Shown: positions 1 to 5,933 of the stretch, piece after piece
How the letters are laid out: each line of letters opens with the position of its first letter
How positions within the stretch are numbered: the stretch's first letter is position 1
Source: an uncultured Clostridia bacterium
GTDB taxonomy: Bacteria; Bacillota; Clostridia; TANB77; CAG-508
Assembly: GCA_947632525.1 (NCBI GenBank)
Contig: CANRPQ010000021.1
Coordinates: 1 to 16,890, forward strand
DNA: 16,890 nucleotides
Direction: 5' to 3'
Notes under the pieces: model-generated
The model's input: only the letters and a program-made list of their open reading frames with translations
Told to the model about the DNA's origin: nothing
The model's database searches: none
Made by a program: the position numbers and the translations under genes

Positions 1-51
1 TTTTTGTATATCAAATTTAGCTCAATAAATGTAAATATTTTTTAAAAATTA

Positions 52-80
52 TTGCACATTTTATAAAACTATGCTAATAT
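52..80 (+). promoter_or_regulatory. sigma-A-type promoter of the tRNA-Trp gene
   Basis: A TTGCAC -35 (52-57) and a TAATAT -10 (75-80) are separated by 17 bases. A TG at 72-73 makes this an extended -10. The tRNA begins about 25 bases downstream, a normal distance. A perfect TATAAT overlaps at 78-83 but would need a 20-base spacer, so the extended -10 reading is preferred. Position by eye only. Confidence 0.65.
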
Positions 81-104
81 AATGTATGTATCTGAAATGA
101 ATTT

Positions 105-179
105 AGGGGTATAGTGTTAATGGTAGCACATCGGTCTCCAAAACCGCTTGTGAGGGTTCGAGTCCTTCTACCCCTGCCA
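105..179 (+). tRNA. tRNA-Trp (anticodon CCA)
   Basis: The sequence folds as a complete cloverleaf. The acceptor stem AGGGGTA (105-111) pairs with TACCCCT (169-175), followed by discriminator G and an encoded CCA (177-179). The D stem is GTG/CAC. The anticodon stem CGGT/ACCG encloses the loop CTCCAAA, giving anticodon CCA at 138-140 for tryptophan. The T arm has the loop TTCGAGT with a 5-bp stem containing one G-T wobble. The outermost anticodon-stem pair (131/147) is a T-C mismatch. It has its own promoter upstream and an intrinsic terminator downstream. It decodes UGG only, which agrees with TGA being used as a stop in this window. Confidence 0.97.
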
Positions 180-184
180 CCATT

Positions 185-218
185 AACTTTGGTATATTTA
201 TGCCAAAGTTTTATTTTT
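185..218 (+). terminator. intrinsic terminator after tRNA-Trp
   Basis: AACTTTGG (185-192) pairs perfectly with CCAAAGTT (203-210) around a 10-base loop and runs into TTATTTTT. It lies directly after the tRNA and ends only about 20 bases before the GtrA-family start codon, so the next gene would depend on readthrough. Confidence 0.75.
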
Positions 219-237
219 AAAAAACGAGGAGTATTTA

Positions 238-705
238 ATGGATAAAGTAAAAAATTTAATCAAAAAGGTATGTAATAGAGAGGTTTTTTCTTATATTATT
301 TTTGGAGTTTTAACAACAGTTGTAAATATTGTTGTTTCATATATTTTAAAGGCATTATTACACATTGAAGGAAATATTGCTAGTACTATTGGAATTATTT
401 GTTCAATTTTATTTGCATATTTTACAAATCGTAAATGGGTTTTTCATTCTGATGCCAATACTATTAAGGAAAAATGGATTGAATTTGGTAAATTTGTTTT
501 AGGTAGAGCATTTACTATGGTATTAGAAATTGTTGGAGTATTTCTACTAAATGATGTAATTCATGCTTTCTATGGTATGTTTAGTGATAACATGGCTTAT
601 TTGATTAATAAAATGTTAATGACTGTCATTGTTATTATTTTAAACTTTTTTATTAGCAAATTTTTTGCTTTTAAGGATTTATCTAAAAAAGGTAAAGAAA
701 ATTAA
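238..705 (+). CDS. GtrA-family polytopic membrane protein
   Basis: This 155-residue protein matches the GtrA-like family: small proteins with four membrane helices, thought to move polyprenyl-linked sugars across the membrane or to act as subunits of glycosyltransferase systems. Hydrophobic segments lie at roughly residues 17-40, 46-62, 85-104 and 118-141. Family hallmarks are the FGVLTTVVN stretch in helix 1, the FTNRKWVF motif after helix 2 (residues 62-69) and the NFFISKFFAFK end of helix 4. The ATG is preceded by a good GAGGAG site six bases upstream. No glycosyltransferase gene is adjacent, so the substrate is unknown. It follows the tRNA-Trp terminator with no room for a separate promoter, and an M23 peptidase gene follows after 53 bases, suggesting a two-gene transcript. 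Family is confident; function in this organism is not. Confidence 0.88.
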   Translation: MDKVKNLIKKVCNREVFSYIIFGVLTTVVNIVVSYILKALLHIEGNIASTIGIICSILFAYFTNRKWVFHSDANTIKEKWIEFGKFVLGRAFTMVLEIVGVFLLNDVIHAFYGMFSDNMAYLINKMLMTVIVIILNFFISKFFAFKDLSKKGKEN

Positions 706-758
706 TTTTATAATTTATTTAAAATCGGGGGCTACTAAATAAAAATGGAGGTATTTTT

Positions 759-1350
759 ATGTATAGTAGCTTTTTTAAACCATTTTATATCTCGTTTATT
801 GTTCTTATATTTCTTGTAATATTTATTTCATGTTTTTTTGGTCCAGCAATTTTAGGTAGTTCTAGTTCTGATGATACATATTTTTCTTTTGATCCAAATG
901 ATGAATATGTATGGCCTGCACCTGGCTATACTACTATTACTTCCCCATTTGGCTATCGTGACCTTCCTACTGCTGGTGCTACTTCTTATCATGCAGGAAT
1001 GGATATAGGAGCACCACAAGGTAGCAAATTTATTGCTGTTTGTGACGGTAAAATTACATTTACTGGTTTTTTAGGTGGTGGTGGATATACTATTACTCTT
1101 TCTGTTAATAATATGAAAATTACTTATTGTCATGTTTCTCCTACATATATTGTAAAAAAAGGGGATATTGTGAAAAAAGGTGATGTTATTGGTTATGTTG
1201 GCCCTAAGAATGTGTATGGTGTTCCTGGAAATCAGTACAGAGATGAAAATGGTAATCCTACAAATCGGTGCTACAACTGGTCCTCATTTACATTTAGGTG
1301 TTCGTGTGGATGAGAAGTATATTGATCCAATGAGTTTATTTAAAAAGTAA
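759..1350 (+). pseudogene. M23 (LytM-type) metallopeptidase, frameshifted near the 3' end
   Basis: The gene encodes a membrane-anchored or secreted peptidoglycan endopeptidase of the M23 family. The in-frame product is 184 residues (stop at 1313): a hydrophobic N-terminal segment at residues 10-32, a short Ser/Asp linker, then the LytM fold from about residue 51. The first zinc ligands are visible in YHAGMDIG (H78, D82), and the catalytic-type His in YCHVSP (H125). The final HxH motif is missing in this frame. Ignoring one base near 1266 (the C of AATCGGTGC) restores a frame reading NGATTGPHLHLGVRVDEKYI, with the normal HLH motif, ending at a TAA at 1348-1350 for a 196-residue protein. This is either a real inactivating insertion or an assembly error; there is no homopolymer there. 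The ribosome site is TGGAGG, seven bases before the ATG. It probably shares a transcript with the GtrA-family gene. Confidence 0.85.
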
Positions 1351-1375
1351 TATTAAAAGTAATGGCAATACTAAC

Positions 1376-1419
1376 AAAAAAATCCAAATTGTTAAATTTC
1401 ATAACAATTTGGATTTTTT
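1376..1419. terminator. bidirectional intrinsic terminator between convergent genes
   Basis: A perfect 14-bp stem, AATCCAAATTGTTA (1381-1394) with TAACAATTTGGATT (1402-1415), encloses a 7-base loop. A T-run follows on the + strand and a mirrored A-run precedes it, so it can end both the + strand M23 transcript and the - strand efp/CD1247-like transcript. Confidence 0.88.
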
Positions 1420-1452
1420 ATAAATTGTTTTGACATATACTTATATTGTTAA

Positions 1453-1965
1453 TTACATATCATCATCATTATCATTATCTTCTTTATCGCTTGTGTTTTC
1501 CTTATAATCTTCATCTTCTTCAGCTACATGATCATGTGAACAACATGAGCAATCATGACTACATTCTTCTTCATCATCGCTGTTCCAGTCTAGCTCTATC
1601 ATGTTATGACATTCTGGACATTCAACTTCTGAATTAACATCACTACTAATGTCTGTTACAAATTCATGGTTGCAGTAAGGACAAATAATTTCAAATTCAT
1701 AATTTTCATCGTCTTCATAAATGTCACTTTCAATTTCATCTACTGCTTTTTGGATTTTTCCCATTCTATTATCTATTTCTTTTTGCTGTTGTTCAACTTC
1801 TTTCATTCTTAAGTCTGTTAAATATGTTAAACGGTCAATAACATCCATAAACATCATGCAAAGTTCTTGGAATTTATCGATTACAAGTTTCTTATCTTTT
1901 TCATCTTTTATATTGGCTTGTAAGTCTTTCATAATTTGTTGATAACGATTGCTTAATTCTGACAT
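1453..1965 (-). CDS. CD1247-like protein with coiled coil, zinc ribbon and Cys/His-rich acidic tail
   Basis: This 170-residue protein resembles the clostridial CD1247 N-terminal-domain family found next to efp; its function is not established. Three parts are visible. Residues 1-85 are highly charged and helical, probably a coiled coil around DLRMKEVEQQQKEID. Residues 93-125 form a small zinc ribbon with CPYC (C95, C98) and CPEC (C116, C119). Residues 129-170 are a very acidic tail containing a second Cys/His cluster, CSHDCSCCSHDH (135-146). There is no signal peptide or membrane helix, so it should be cytoplasmic. It starts 21 bases after efp, almost certainly in the same transcript, and ends at the bidirectional terminator. 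Similar proteins have been annotated as AraC-type regulators, but no such HTH is apparent. Family identification is moderate. Confidence 0.75.
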   Translation of the reverse strand: MSELSNRYQQIMKDLQANIKDEKDKKLVIDKFQELCMMFMDVIDRLTYLTDLRMKEVEQQQKEIDNRMGKIQKAVDEIESDIYEDDENYEFEIICPYCNHEFVTDISSDVNSEVECPECHNMIELDWNSDDEEECSHDCSCCSHDHVAEEDEDYKENTSDKEDNDNDDDM

Positions 1966-1986
1966 TTGCTTTTTCTTCCCTTCAAA

Positions 1987-2553
1987 TTAAACTCTTTCCA
2001 TATACTCGCCAGTTCTAGTATCAATACGAATTACATCACCGATATTTATAAACATTGGTACAGAAATTTCATAGCCATTTTCTAATGTGGCTGGTTTTCC
2101 AGATGTAGTTGTTGTGTTTCCAGCAAATCCTGGTTCTGTATATGTAACTTCTAATTCAACAAACATTGGTGGTTCTACTGAAAATACGTTTCCTTTGTAT
2201 GAAAGAATTTTTACATTCATATTTTCTTTTAAGAATTTTAAACTATCACCAATTTGTTCTTTATTTAATGGTAATTGCTCATATGTTTCATTATCCATAA
2301 AATAATAAATTCCGCCGTCTTCATATAAATATTGCATTTCTTTCTTTTCTATTTCTGCTGCTGGATATTTATCAGATGGGTTAAATGTTTTTTCAAGAAC
2401 TGCTCCTGAAATTACATTTCTAATTTTTGTTCTTACAAATGCTGAACCCTTTCCTGGTTTTACATGTTGGAATTCTACTACTTTAAATACATTTCCATCC
2501 ATTTCAAATGTTGTTCCGTTTCTAAAATCTCCTGCCATATATACTTCTGCCAT
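1987..2553 (-). CDS. efp: translation elongation factor P
   Basis: EF-P enters the ribosomal E site and relieves stalling at consecutive prolines. At 188 residues it has the normal family length and three-domain layout: an N-terminal KOW-like domain (about 1-65) and two OB domains (about 66-188). The exposed loop that carries the modified lysine is VKPGKGSAFVR, with the conserved lysine at K35. The C-terminal signature GYEISVPMFINIGDVIRIDTRTGEY is intact. Modification enzymes (YmfI or EpmA/B types) are not in the window, so the modification state is unknown. The start has an AAAGGGG ribosome site six to seven bases upstream. A sigma-A-type promoter lies about 45 bases before the ATG, and the gene is followed closely by the CD1247-like gene. 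Confidence 0.97.
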   Translation of the reverse strand: MAEVYMAGDFRNGTTFEMDGNVFKVVEFQHVKPGKGSAFVRTKIRNVISGAVLEKTFNPSDKYPAAEIEKKEMQYLYEDGGIYYFMDNETYEQLPLNKEQIGDSLKFLKENMNVKILSYKGNVFSVEPPMFVELEVTYTEPGFAGNTTTTSGKPATLENGYEISVPMFINIGDVIRIDTRTGEYMERV

Positions 2554-2597
2554 AATTTTTCCCCTTTCAAATTTGTTTATTTATATAAATCTTTACT

Positions 2598-2626
2598 ATT
2601 ATACATTATTTTTAGCTAAAAATCAA
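2598..2626 (-). promoter_or_regulatory. sigma-A-type promoter of efp
   Basis: On the - strand, TTGATT (2626-2621) and TATAAT (2603-2598) are separated by exactly 17 bases. The predicted start lies about 35-40 bases before the efp ATG. The spacer contains one of two AGCT-centred palindromes described separately. Confidence 0.7.
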
Positions 2627-2639
2627 CATTTTAGCTAAA
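2609..2639. repeat. two AGCT-centred palindromes at the efp promoter
   Basis: TTTTTAGCTAAAAA (2609-2622) and TTTAGCTAAA (2630-2639) are each self-complementary, and their centres are 19 bases apart. The first fills the efp promoter spacer; the second overlaps the last codons and stop of the M24 peptidase gene. They could be two operator half-sites, or could pair with each other as an 11-bp hairpin around the -35. Neither strand has a following T-run, so a terminator is unlikely. Confidence 0.55.
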
Positions 2640-3705
2640 TTTTATCTACTATAATATAATTCTTATCCGATTTTGTTAAATTTATGCAACCAGATTTTGT
2701 AATTAATACTGTGTCTTCAATTCTTACACCAAATTCACCTGGTAAATAAATTCCTGGTTCATTTGTTATTACCATATTTGCTTTTAATATGTTATCATTT
2801 TTGCTATTAATATATGGAAGTTCATGAATTTCTAGTCCTACTCCATGTCCTAAACTATGAGACATAGTATATCCATGTAATTTAAAATCATTGTCTACAT
2901 TTCTTGCAATAATACGTATGCTAGCACCTTCTTTCATGTCTTTTAATGTTTGTAATTGATTTTTTAGTACTAAGTCATAAACTTGTTTTATATTGCTTGG
3001 AATATATCCTGCGAATATAGTCCTTGTCATATCTGAGCAGTATCCTTTATATTTGCAACCAAAATCGATTGTAATAGGATCTCCTTCTTCAATTTTCTTT
3101 TCAGTAGTTTTTGCATGTGGTTTTGATGAATTGCTTCCTGAAGCAACAATGGTTTCAAAAGAAAGTCCATCTGCTCCATTTTCTAAGAAGTAACGCTCTA
3201 TTTCATTGGCAATTTGTTTTTCTGTCATTCCTATTTTTATAAAGCTTTGCAAATATGTAAAGCAATTGTCTGTGATCTCACAAGCCTTTTGTATTTTTGC
3301 AATTTCATCATTGTCTTTTATCATTCTTCCTTTTTCAATTATGCCTTCTGTTTCTTCAAAATTTTTCATTTTGTATTTTTGCATGTAGTTTTTATACATG
3401 CTATATGTAATGTAGTTTTCTTCGAATCCTACATTTTCACAGAAAGAGAAAAAGTTTTCATAGTCATATTCACTAATATCTGTATAATTTGACACAATAA
3501 TTTCATCATCAATTGTTACAACTGAATGTACTTCTTCAATATATCTGCTGTCTGTAATATAGTGATTTTCTTTGCGGGTGAGTAATAAAACTCCTTCACT
3601 ATCTATTCCTGTTAAATATTTTATATTTACAGGATTAGAAACTATCATTCCTTCCATGTTTAGTCCTCGAAGTTTTTCCCTCAACCATTTTATTTTTTCA
3701 TTCAT
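2635..3705 (-). CDS. M24B metallopeptidase (Xaa-Pro aminopeptidase/dipeptidase type)
   Basis: This is a cytoplasmic dinuclear-metal peptidase that removes residues next to proline. It has 356 residues from the chosen ATG: a creatinase-like N-terminal domain (about 1-125) and a pita-bread catalytic domain (about 130-356). All five metal ligands are present: D214 (TIDFGC), D225 (YCSDMTR), H287 (SLGHGVG), E316 (TNEPGIY) and E330 (RIEDTV). An in-frame GTG nine bases upstream lies inside the AGGTGG ribosome site, so the ATG at 3705 is the better start. Its length fits the short clostridial/bacillar YqhT-type enzymes next to efp rather than E. coli PepP. It lies 53 bases after the prepilin peptidase gene with no clear promoter between them, so it is probably transcribed from the yqeG promoter. 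Exact substrate is uncertain. Confidence 0.92.
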   Translation of the reverse strand: MNEKIKWLREKLRGLNMEGMIVSNPVNIKYLTGIDSEGVLLLTRKENHYITDSRYIEEVHSVVTIDDEIIVSNYTDISEYDYENFFSFCENVGFEENYITYSMYKNYMQKYKMKNFEETEGIIEKGRMIKDNDEIAKIQKACEITDNCFTYLQSFIKIGMTEKQIANEIERYFLENGADGLSFETIVASGSNSSKPHAKTTEKKIEEGDPITIDFGCKYKGYCSDMTRTIFAGYIPSNIKQVYDLVLKNQLQTLKDMKEGASIRIIARNVDNDFKLHGYTMSHSLGHGVGLEIHELPYINSKNDNILKANMVITNEPGIYLPGEFGVRIEDTVLITKSGCINLTKSDKNYIIVDKI

Positions 3706-3758
3706 AAAAACCACCTACCTTATTTTTCTTCTTTAGAGTTTATACATTGTATTGTTTA

Positions 3759-4514
3759 TTAATTAATACTTTTATTATACATTCCTAATGTAAATATTTT
3801 TAAAAGAATGAATTCTAGTAGTCCATATGGTACAAAAATAGTAATTAAAGTTGATATTACAATAAAAGGTCCAAATGGTATGTAATCATCGAATTGTTTT
3901 TTTCTAAAAATTAAAATTATAATACTAATAATTGCTGCTAATAAAAATGACATGACTGAAACAATAATAATTTTTTCCCAACCTAAGAATAGGCCAAGTG
4001 CCCCCATTAATTTTACATCACCAAATCCCATTGCTTCTTTTCCAGCAATAATTCCACCAATTACAGTAATTAGTAGAAAAATTCCTCCACCAACAAGCAT
4101 TCCTAATATGTTATTTGTGAAAACTGTTATTCCTAAATTTAAGTTCAATGCTGCATTTAAAAATGTAAATATAAGACCTGTTTCAAATATGGTTAATGTT
4201 AATCGGTTTGGAATAATTTGTAATTTTAAGTCAATATAGAATGCAGATATTAACATTGGTACTAGAATCATATATTTAAATAAGTCTATGCTAATGTTAA
4301 AAGTATATACTAATCCTAGATAACAAATGCTAGTTATTACCATTAATAAATAGTTTGGTTTAAAGTGTTTTATATATTCAGTAAAAAATTCTTTAGATAA
4401 AACTTTTTTGTACTCTGGCAAACGTTTATTGCACCAGTCTATAAATTGACCTACTATTAGCCCTACTATTCCTATTAAAACATAAATTAATATATGAATA
4501 TCATTTATATACAT
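3759..4514 (-). CDS. A24-family prepilin peptidase, without the zinc-cysteine domain
   Basis: This 251-residue polytopic membrane protease belongs to the type IV prepilin peptidase family, which cleaves class III signal peptides of pilin-like proteins. The two catalytic aspartates are in place: D95 in AFYIDLK and D166 in the GFGDVKLMG signature. The conserved YIPFGPF is at 211-217. About seven or eight hydrophobic segments are visible. The CxxC pairs of the usual cytoplasmic N-terminal domain are absent (only C28 and C64 are seen), so whether it methylates is doubtful. The ATG at 4514 was chosen because AAGGAG lies six bases upstream; two earlier in-frame ATGs lie before or within that site. 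It overlaps the end of yqeG by 14 bases, implying translational coupling. No pilin or competence genes are in this window. Confidence 0.88.
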   Translation of the reverse strand: MYINDIHILIYVLIGIVGLIVGQFIDWCNKRLPEYKKVLSKEFFTEYIKHFKPNYLLMVITSICYLGLVYTFNISIDLFKYMILVPMLISAFYIDLKLQIIPNRLTLTIFETGLIFTFLNAALNLNLGITVFTNNILGMLVGGGIFLLITVIGGIIAGKEAMGFGDVKLMGALGLFLGWEKIIIVSVMSFLLAAIISIIILIFRKKQFDDYIPFGPFIVISTLITIFVPYGLLEFILLKIFTLGMYNKSIN

Positions 4515-5046
4515 TTTTTTCTCCTTCATTTGCATTATTTTTTGTTACATTATTTTTACATTCTTTTTGATATTTTTTAATGATTTTAGTTTCTATTGGT
4601 CTTTTTATCTTTGTAACCCAAATATCTCTTTCATTTATTGGTTTTACTAATATAGGAAACATTTTACATATATTAGCTCCTATTATGTCTGTTAATATTT
4701 GGTCACCAACTACCCCTATTTGATTACTTTCTAAGTTTAATATTTTTTTTGCTTTATTAAGTCCCCTTTTTAATGGTTTCATTGCGAAGTATATATAGGG
4801 AATTCCTAATTTTTTAGCAACATCTTTAACTTTTTGCTTTTGATTTGTATTAGAAACAATACATAAATCAATCCCAGAATTTTTTAAATTATCTGCCCAT
4901 TCTTTTATACCTTCTGGCATGTTTTTATTATAGTCAATAAGAGTATTATCAACATCTAAAATAAGGCCTTTTATATTGTATTTTTTTAATAATTCTAAGC
5001 TAATTTCTTTTACACTATTTAAATAAAGTTTTGGATATAAAATCAT
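4501..5046 (-). CDS. YqeG-family HAD phosphatase (subclass IIIA)
   Basis: This 181-residue cytoplasmic protein belongs to the HAD superfamily YqeG group. The motifs are complete: motif I LDVDNT with nucleophile D31 and acid/base D33, motif II VSNT (S65), motif III lysine in the FAMKPLKRG stretch, and motif IV GDQILTD. The physiological substrate of YqeG proteins is not firmly established; a related enzyme family in eukaryotes dephosphorylates phosphatidylglycerophosphate. The Lys/Asn-rich tail after about residue 150 is variable. It is the first gene of a yqeG-prepilin peptidase-M24 peptidase run, with a near-consensus promoter about 35 bases upstream and a GGAGG ribosome site. It stops with TGA inside the start region of the next gene. 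Confidence 0.9.
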   Translation of the reverse strand: MILYPKLYLNSVKEISLELLKKYNIKGLILDVDNTLIDYNKNMPEGIKEWADNLKNSGIDLCIVSNTNQKQKVKDVAKKLGIPYIYFAMKPLKRGLNKAKKILNLESNQIGVVGDQILTDIIGANICKMFPILVKPINERDIWVTKIKRPIETKIIKKYQKECKNNVTKNNANEGEKNVYK

Positions 5047-5079
5047 ACTGCCTCCATTTTAGACTAATTTTCTTTCATA

Positions 5080-5108
5080 ATATTATCAATATGAATTTAA
5101 TTTGTCAA
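5080..5108 (-). promoter_or_regulatory. strong sigma-A-type promoter of the yqeG run
   Basis: On the - strand, a consensus TTGACA (5108-5103) and TAATAT (5085-5080) are separated by 17 bases. The predicted transcription start is about 25-30 bases before the yqeG ATG. It sits just after the sleB terminator-like hairpin. Confidence 0.8.
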
Positions 5109-5115
5109 GGAGAAC

Positions 5116-5140
5116 AAAAATAATTATGTGTATAACTATT
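5116..5140 (-). terminator. weak AT-rich terminator at the end of sleB
   Basis: On the - strand, AATAGTTAT pairs with ATAATTATT (one G-U wobble) around the loop ACAC, followed by TTT. The stem includes the sleB stop codon TAG. The low G+C stem makes it weak, but it separates sleB from the yqeG promoter. Confidence 0.45.
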
Positions 5141-5837
5141 TACAAAATCTATGCTTACCAATAGTAACTGTCATTGGCCTTGACCATATCCATTTATTTG
5201 TTGCTGTATTTGGATTAAAGTAATATATTGCACCATAGCTAGGGTCCCAACCATTTAAAGCATCTTGTGCTGCTTTTCTTGCAGTATCATTTGGTGTTAA
5301 ATTTATTTGGCCGTCAGTTACTACATCAAAGGCTCCTCTTTGGTATATTACGCCTGAAACAGTATTTGGAAATGAACTACTTTTAACACGATTTAGTACA
5401 ACAGATGCGACAGCAACTTGCCCTGAGTATGGTTCTCCTCTTGCTTCTCCATATACTAATCTAGATAACAAGTTTAAGTCATTAGAATTTGTTGCTCCAG
5501 AACTAGAACTTGTAGAAGATGTATAGATTCCCATTGCATTTAATGTGTTTTTTCCTGCTATACCGTCAACTGTTAATCCATTTTTTGATTGAAACCACCT
5601 AACAGCCTTTTGTGTTTGACTTCCATAAATTCCGTCTATATTTCCATTATAGTAACCCCACCTTTTTAACTTGGTTTGTATTTGCCTTACTTCTTCTCCT
5701 CTTGAGCCATATTTTGATAATGCCTCTATTTCATTGTTTCTAAAAAATATATTATATAAAAAAAGTAGGCTAAATGATAATATAATAATTATTATTGCCC
5801 ATATGGTTCTTTTATTCTTTGTTATTTTTTTAAGCAT
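5136..5837 (-). CDS. sleB: spore cortex-lytic enzyme SleB-type cell wall hydrolase
   Basis: SleB is a lytic transglycosylase-type enzyme made in the forespore that degrades muramic-lactam cortex peptidoglycan during germination. This 233-residue protein has an N-terminal membrane segment or uncleaved signal (about 12-32), a peptidoglycan-binding_1 domain at about 40-104 (GSRGEEVRQIQTKL and YNGNIDGIYGSQT), a Ser/Thr/Asn linker (105-120), and a Hydrolase_2 domain from 121 to the end. The catalytic-type glutamate is E131 in LVYGEARGE. This matches the B. subtilis SleB order. A companion ypeB is not next to it. The ATG has a GTGGTG ribosome site and a sigma-G-like promoter upstream. A vegetative SleB-like hydrolase remains possible, but the domain order and promoter favour the spore enzyme. 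Confidence 0.87.
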   Translation of the reverse strand: MLKKITKNKRTIWAIIIIILSFSLLFLYNIFFRNNEIEALSKYGSRGEEVRQIQTKLKRWGYYNGNIDGIYGSQTQKAVRWFQSKNGLTVDGIAGKNTLNAMGIYTSSTSSSSGATNSNDLNLLSRLVYGEARGEPYSGQVAVASVVLNRVKSSSFPNTVSGVIYQRGAFDVVTDGQINLTPNDTARKAAQDALNGWDPSYGAIYYFNPNTATNKWIWSRPMTVTIGKHRFCK

Positions 5838-5872
5838 AAAAATGCACCACTTTCGTTAAAATTTTTCATTGT

Positions 5873-5902
5873 TATTTTAACCAAAAATGGTGAATTTATT
5901 CA
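5873..5902 (-). promoter_or_regulatory. candidate sigma-G promoter of sleB
   Basis: On the - strand a TGAATA (5902-5897) matches the sigma-G -35 exactly. After 17 bases, TAAAATA (5879-5873) matches the CATWMTA -10 at five of seven positions. It lies about 36 bases before the sleB ATG. SleB is a known sigma-G gene in B. subtilis, which supports the reading; AT-rich sequence makes chance matches possible. Confidence 0.42.
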
Positions 5903-5933
5903 AATCGTTTTATTTTAGGTTGCTAATAAATTT

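Noticed and set aside
1429..1470. TTGACA on the + strand after the bidirectional terminator as a promoter
   Set aside because: No acceptable -10 at 16-18 bases, and the downstream + strand frame is antisense to the CD1247-like gene.
3703..3714. GTG at 3714 as start of the M24 peptidase
   Set aside because: It lies inside the AGGTGG ribosome site; the ATG at 3705 is correctly spaced from that site.
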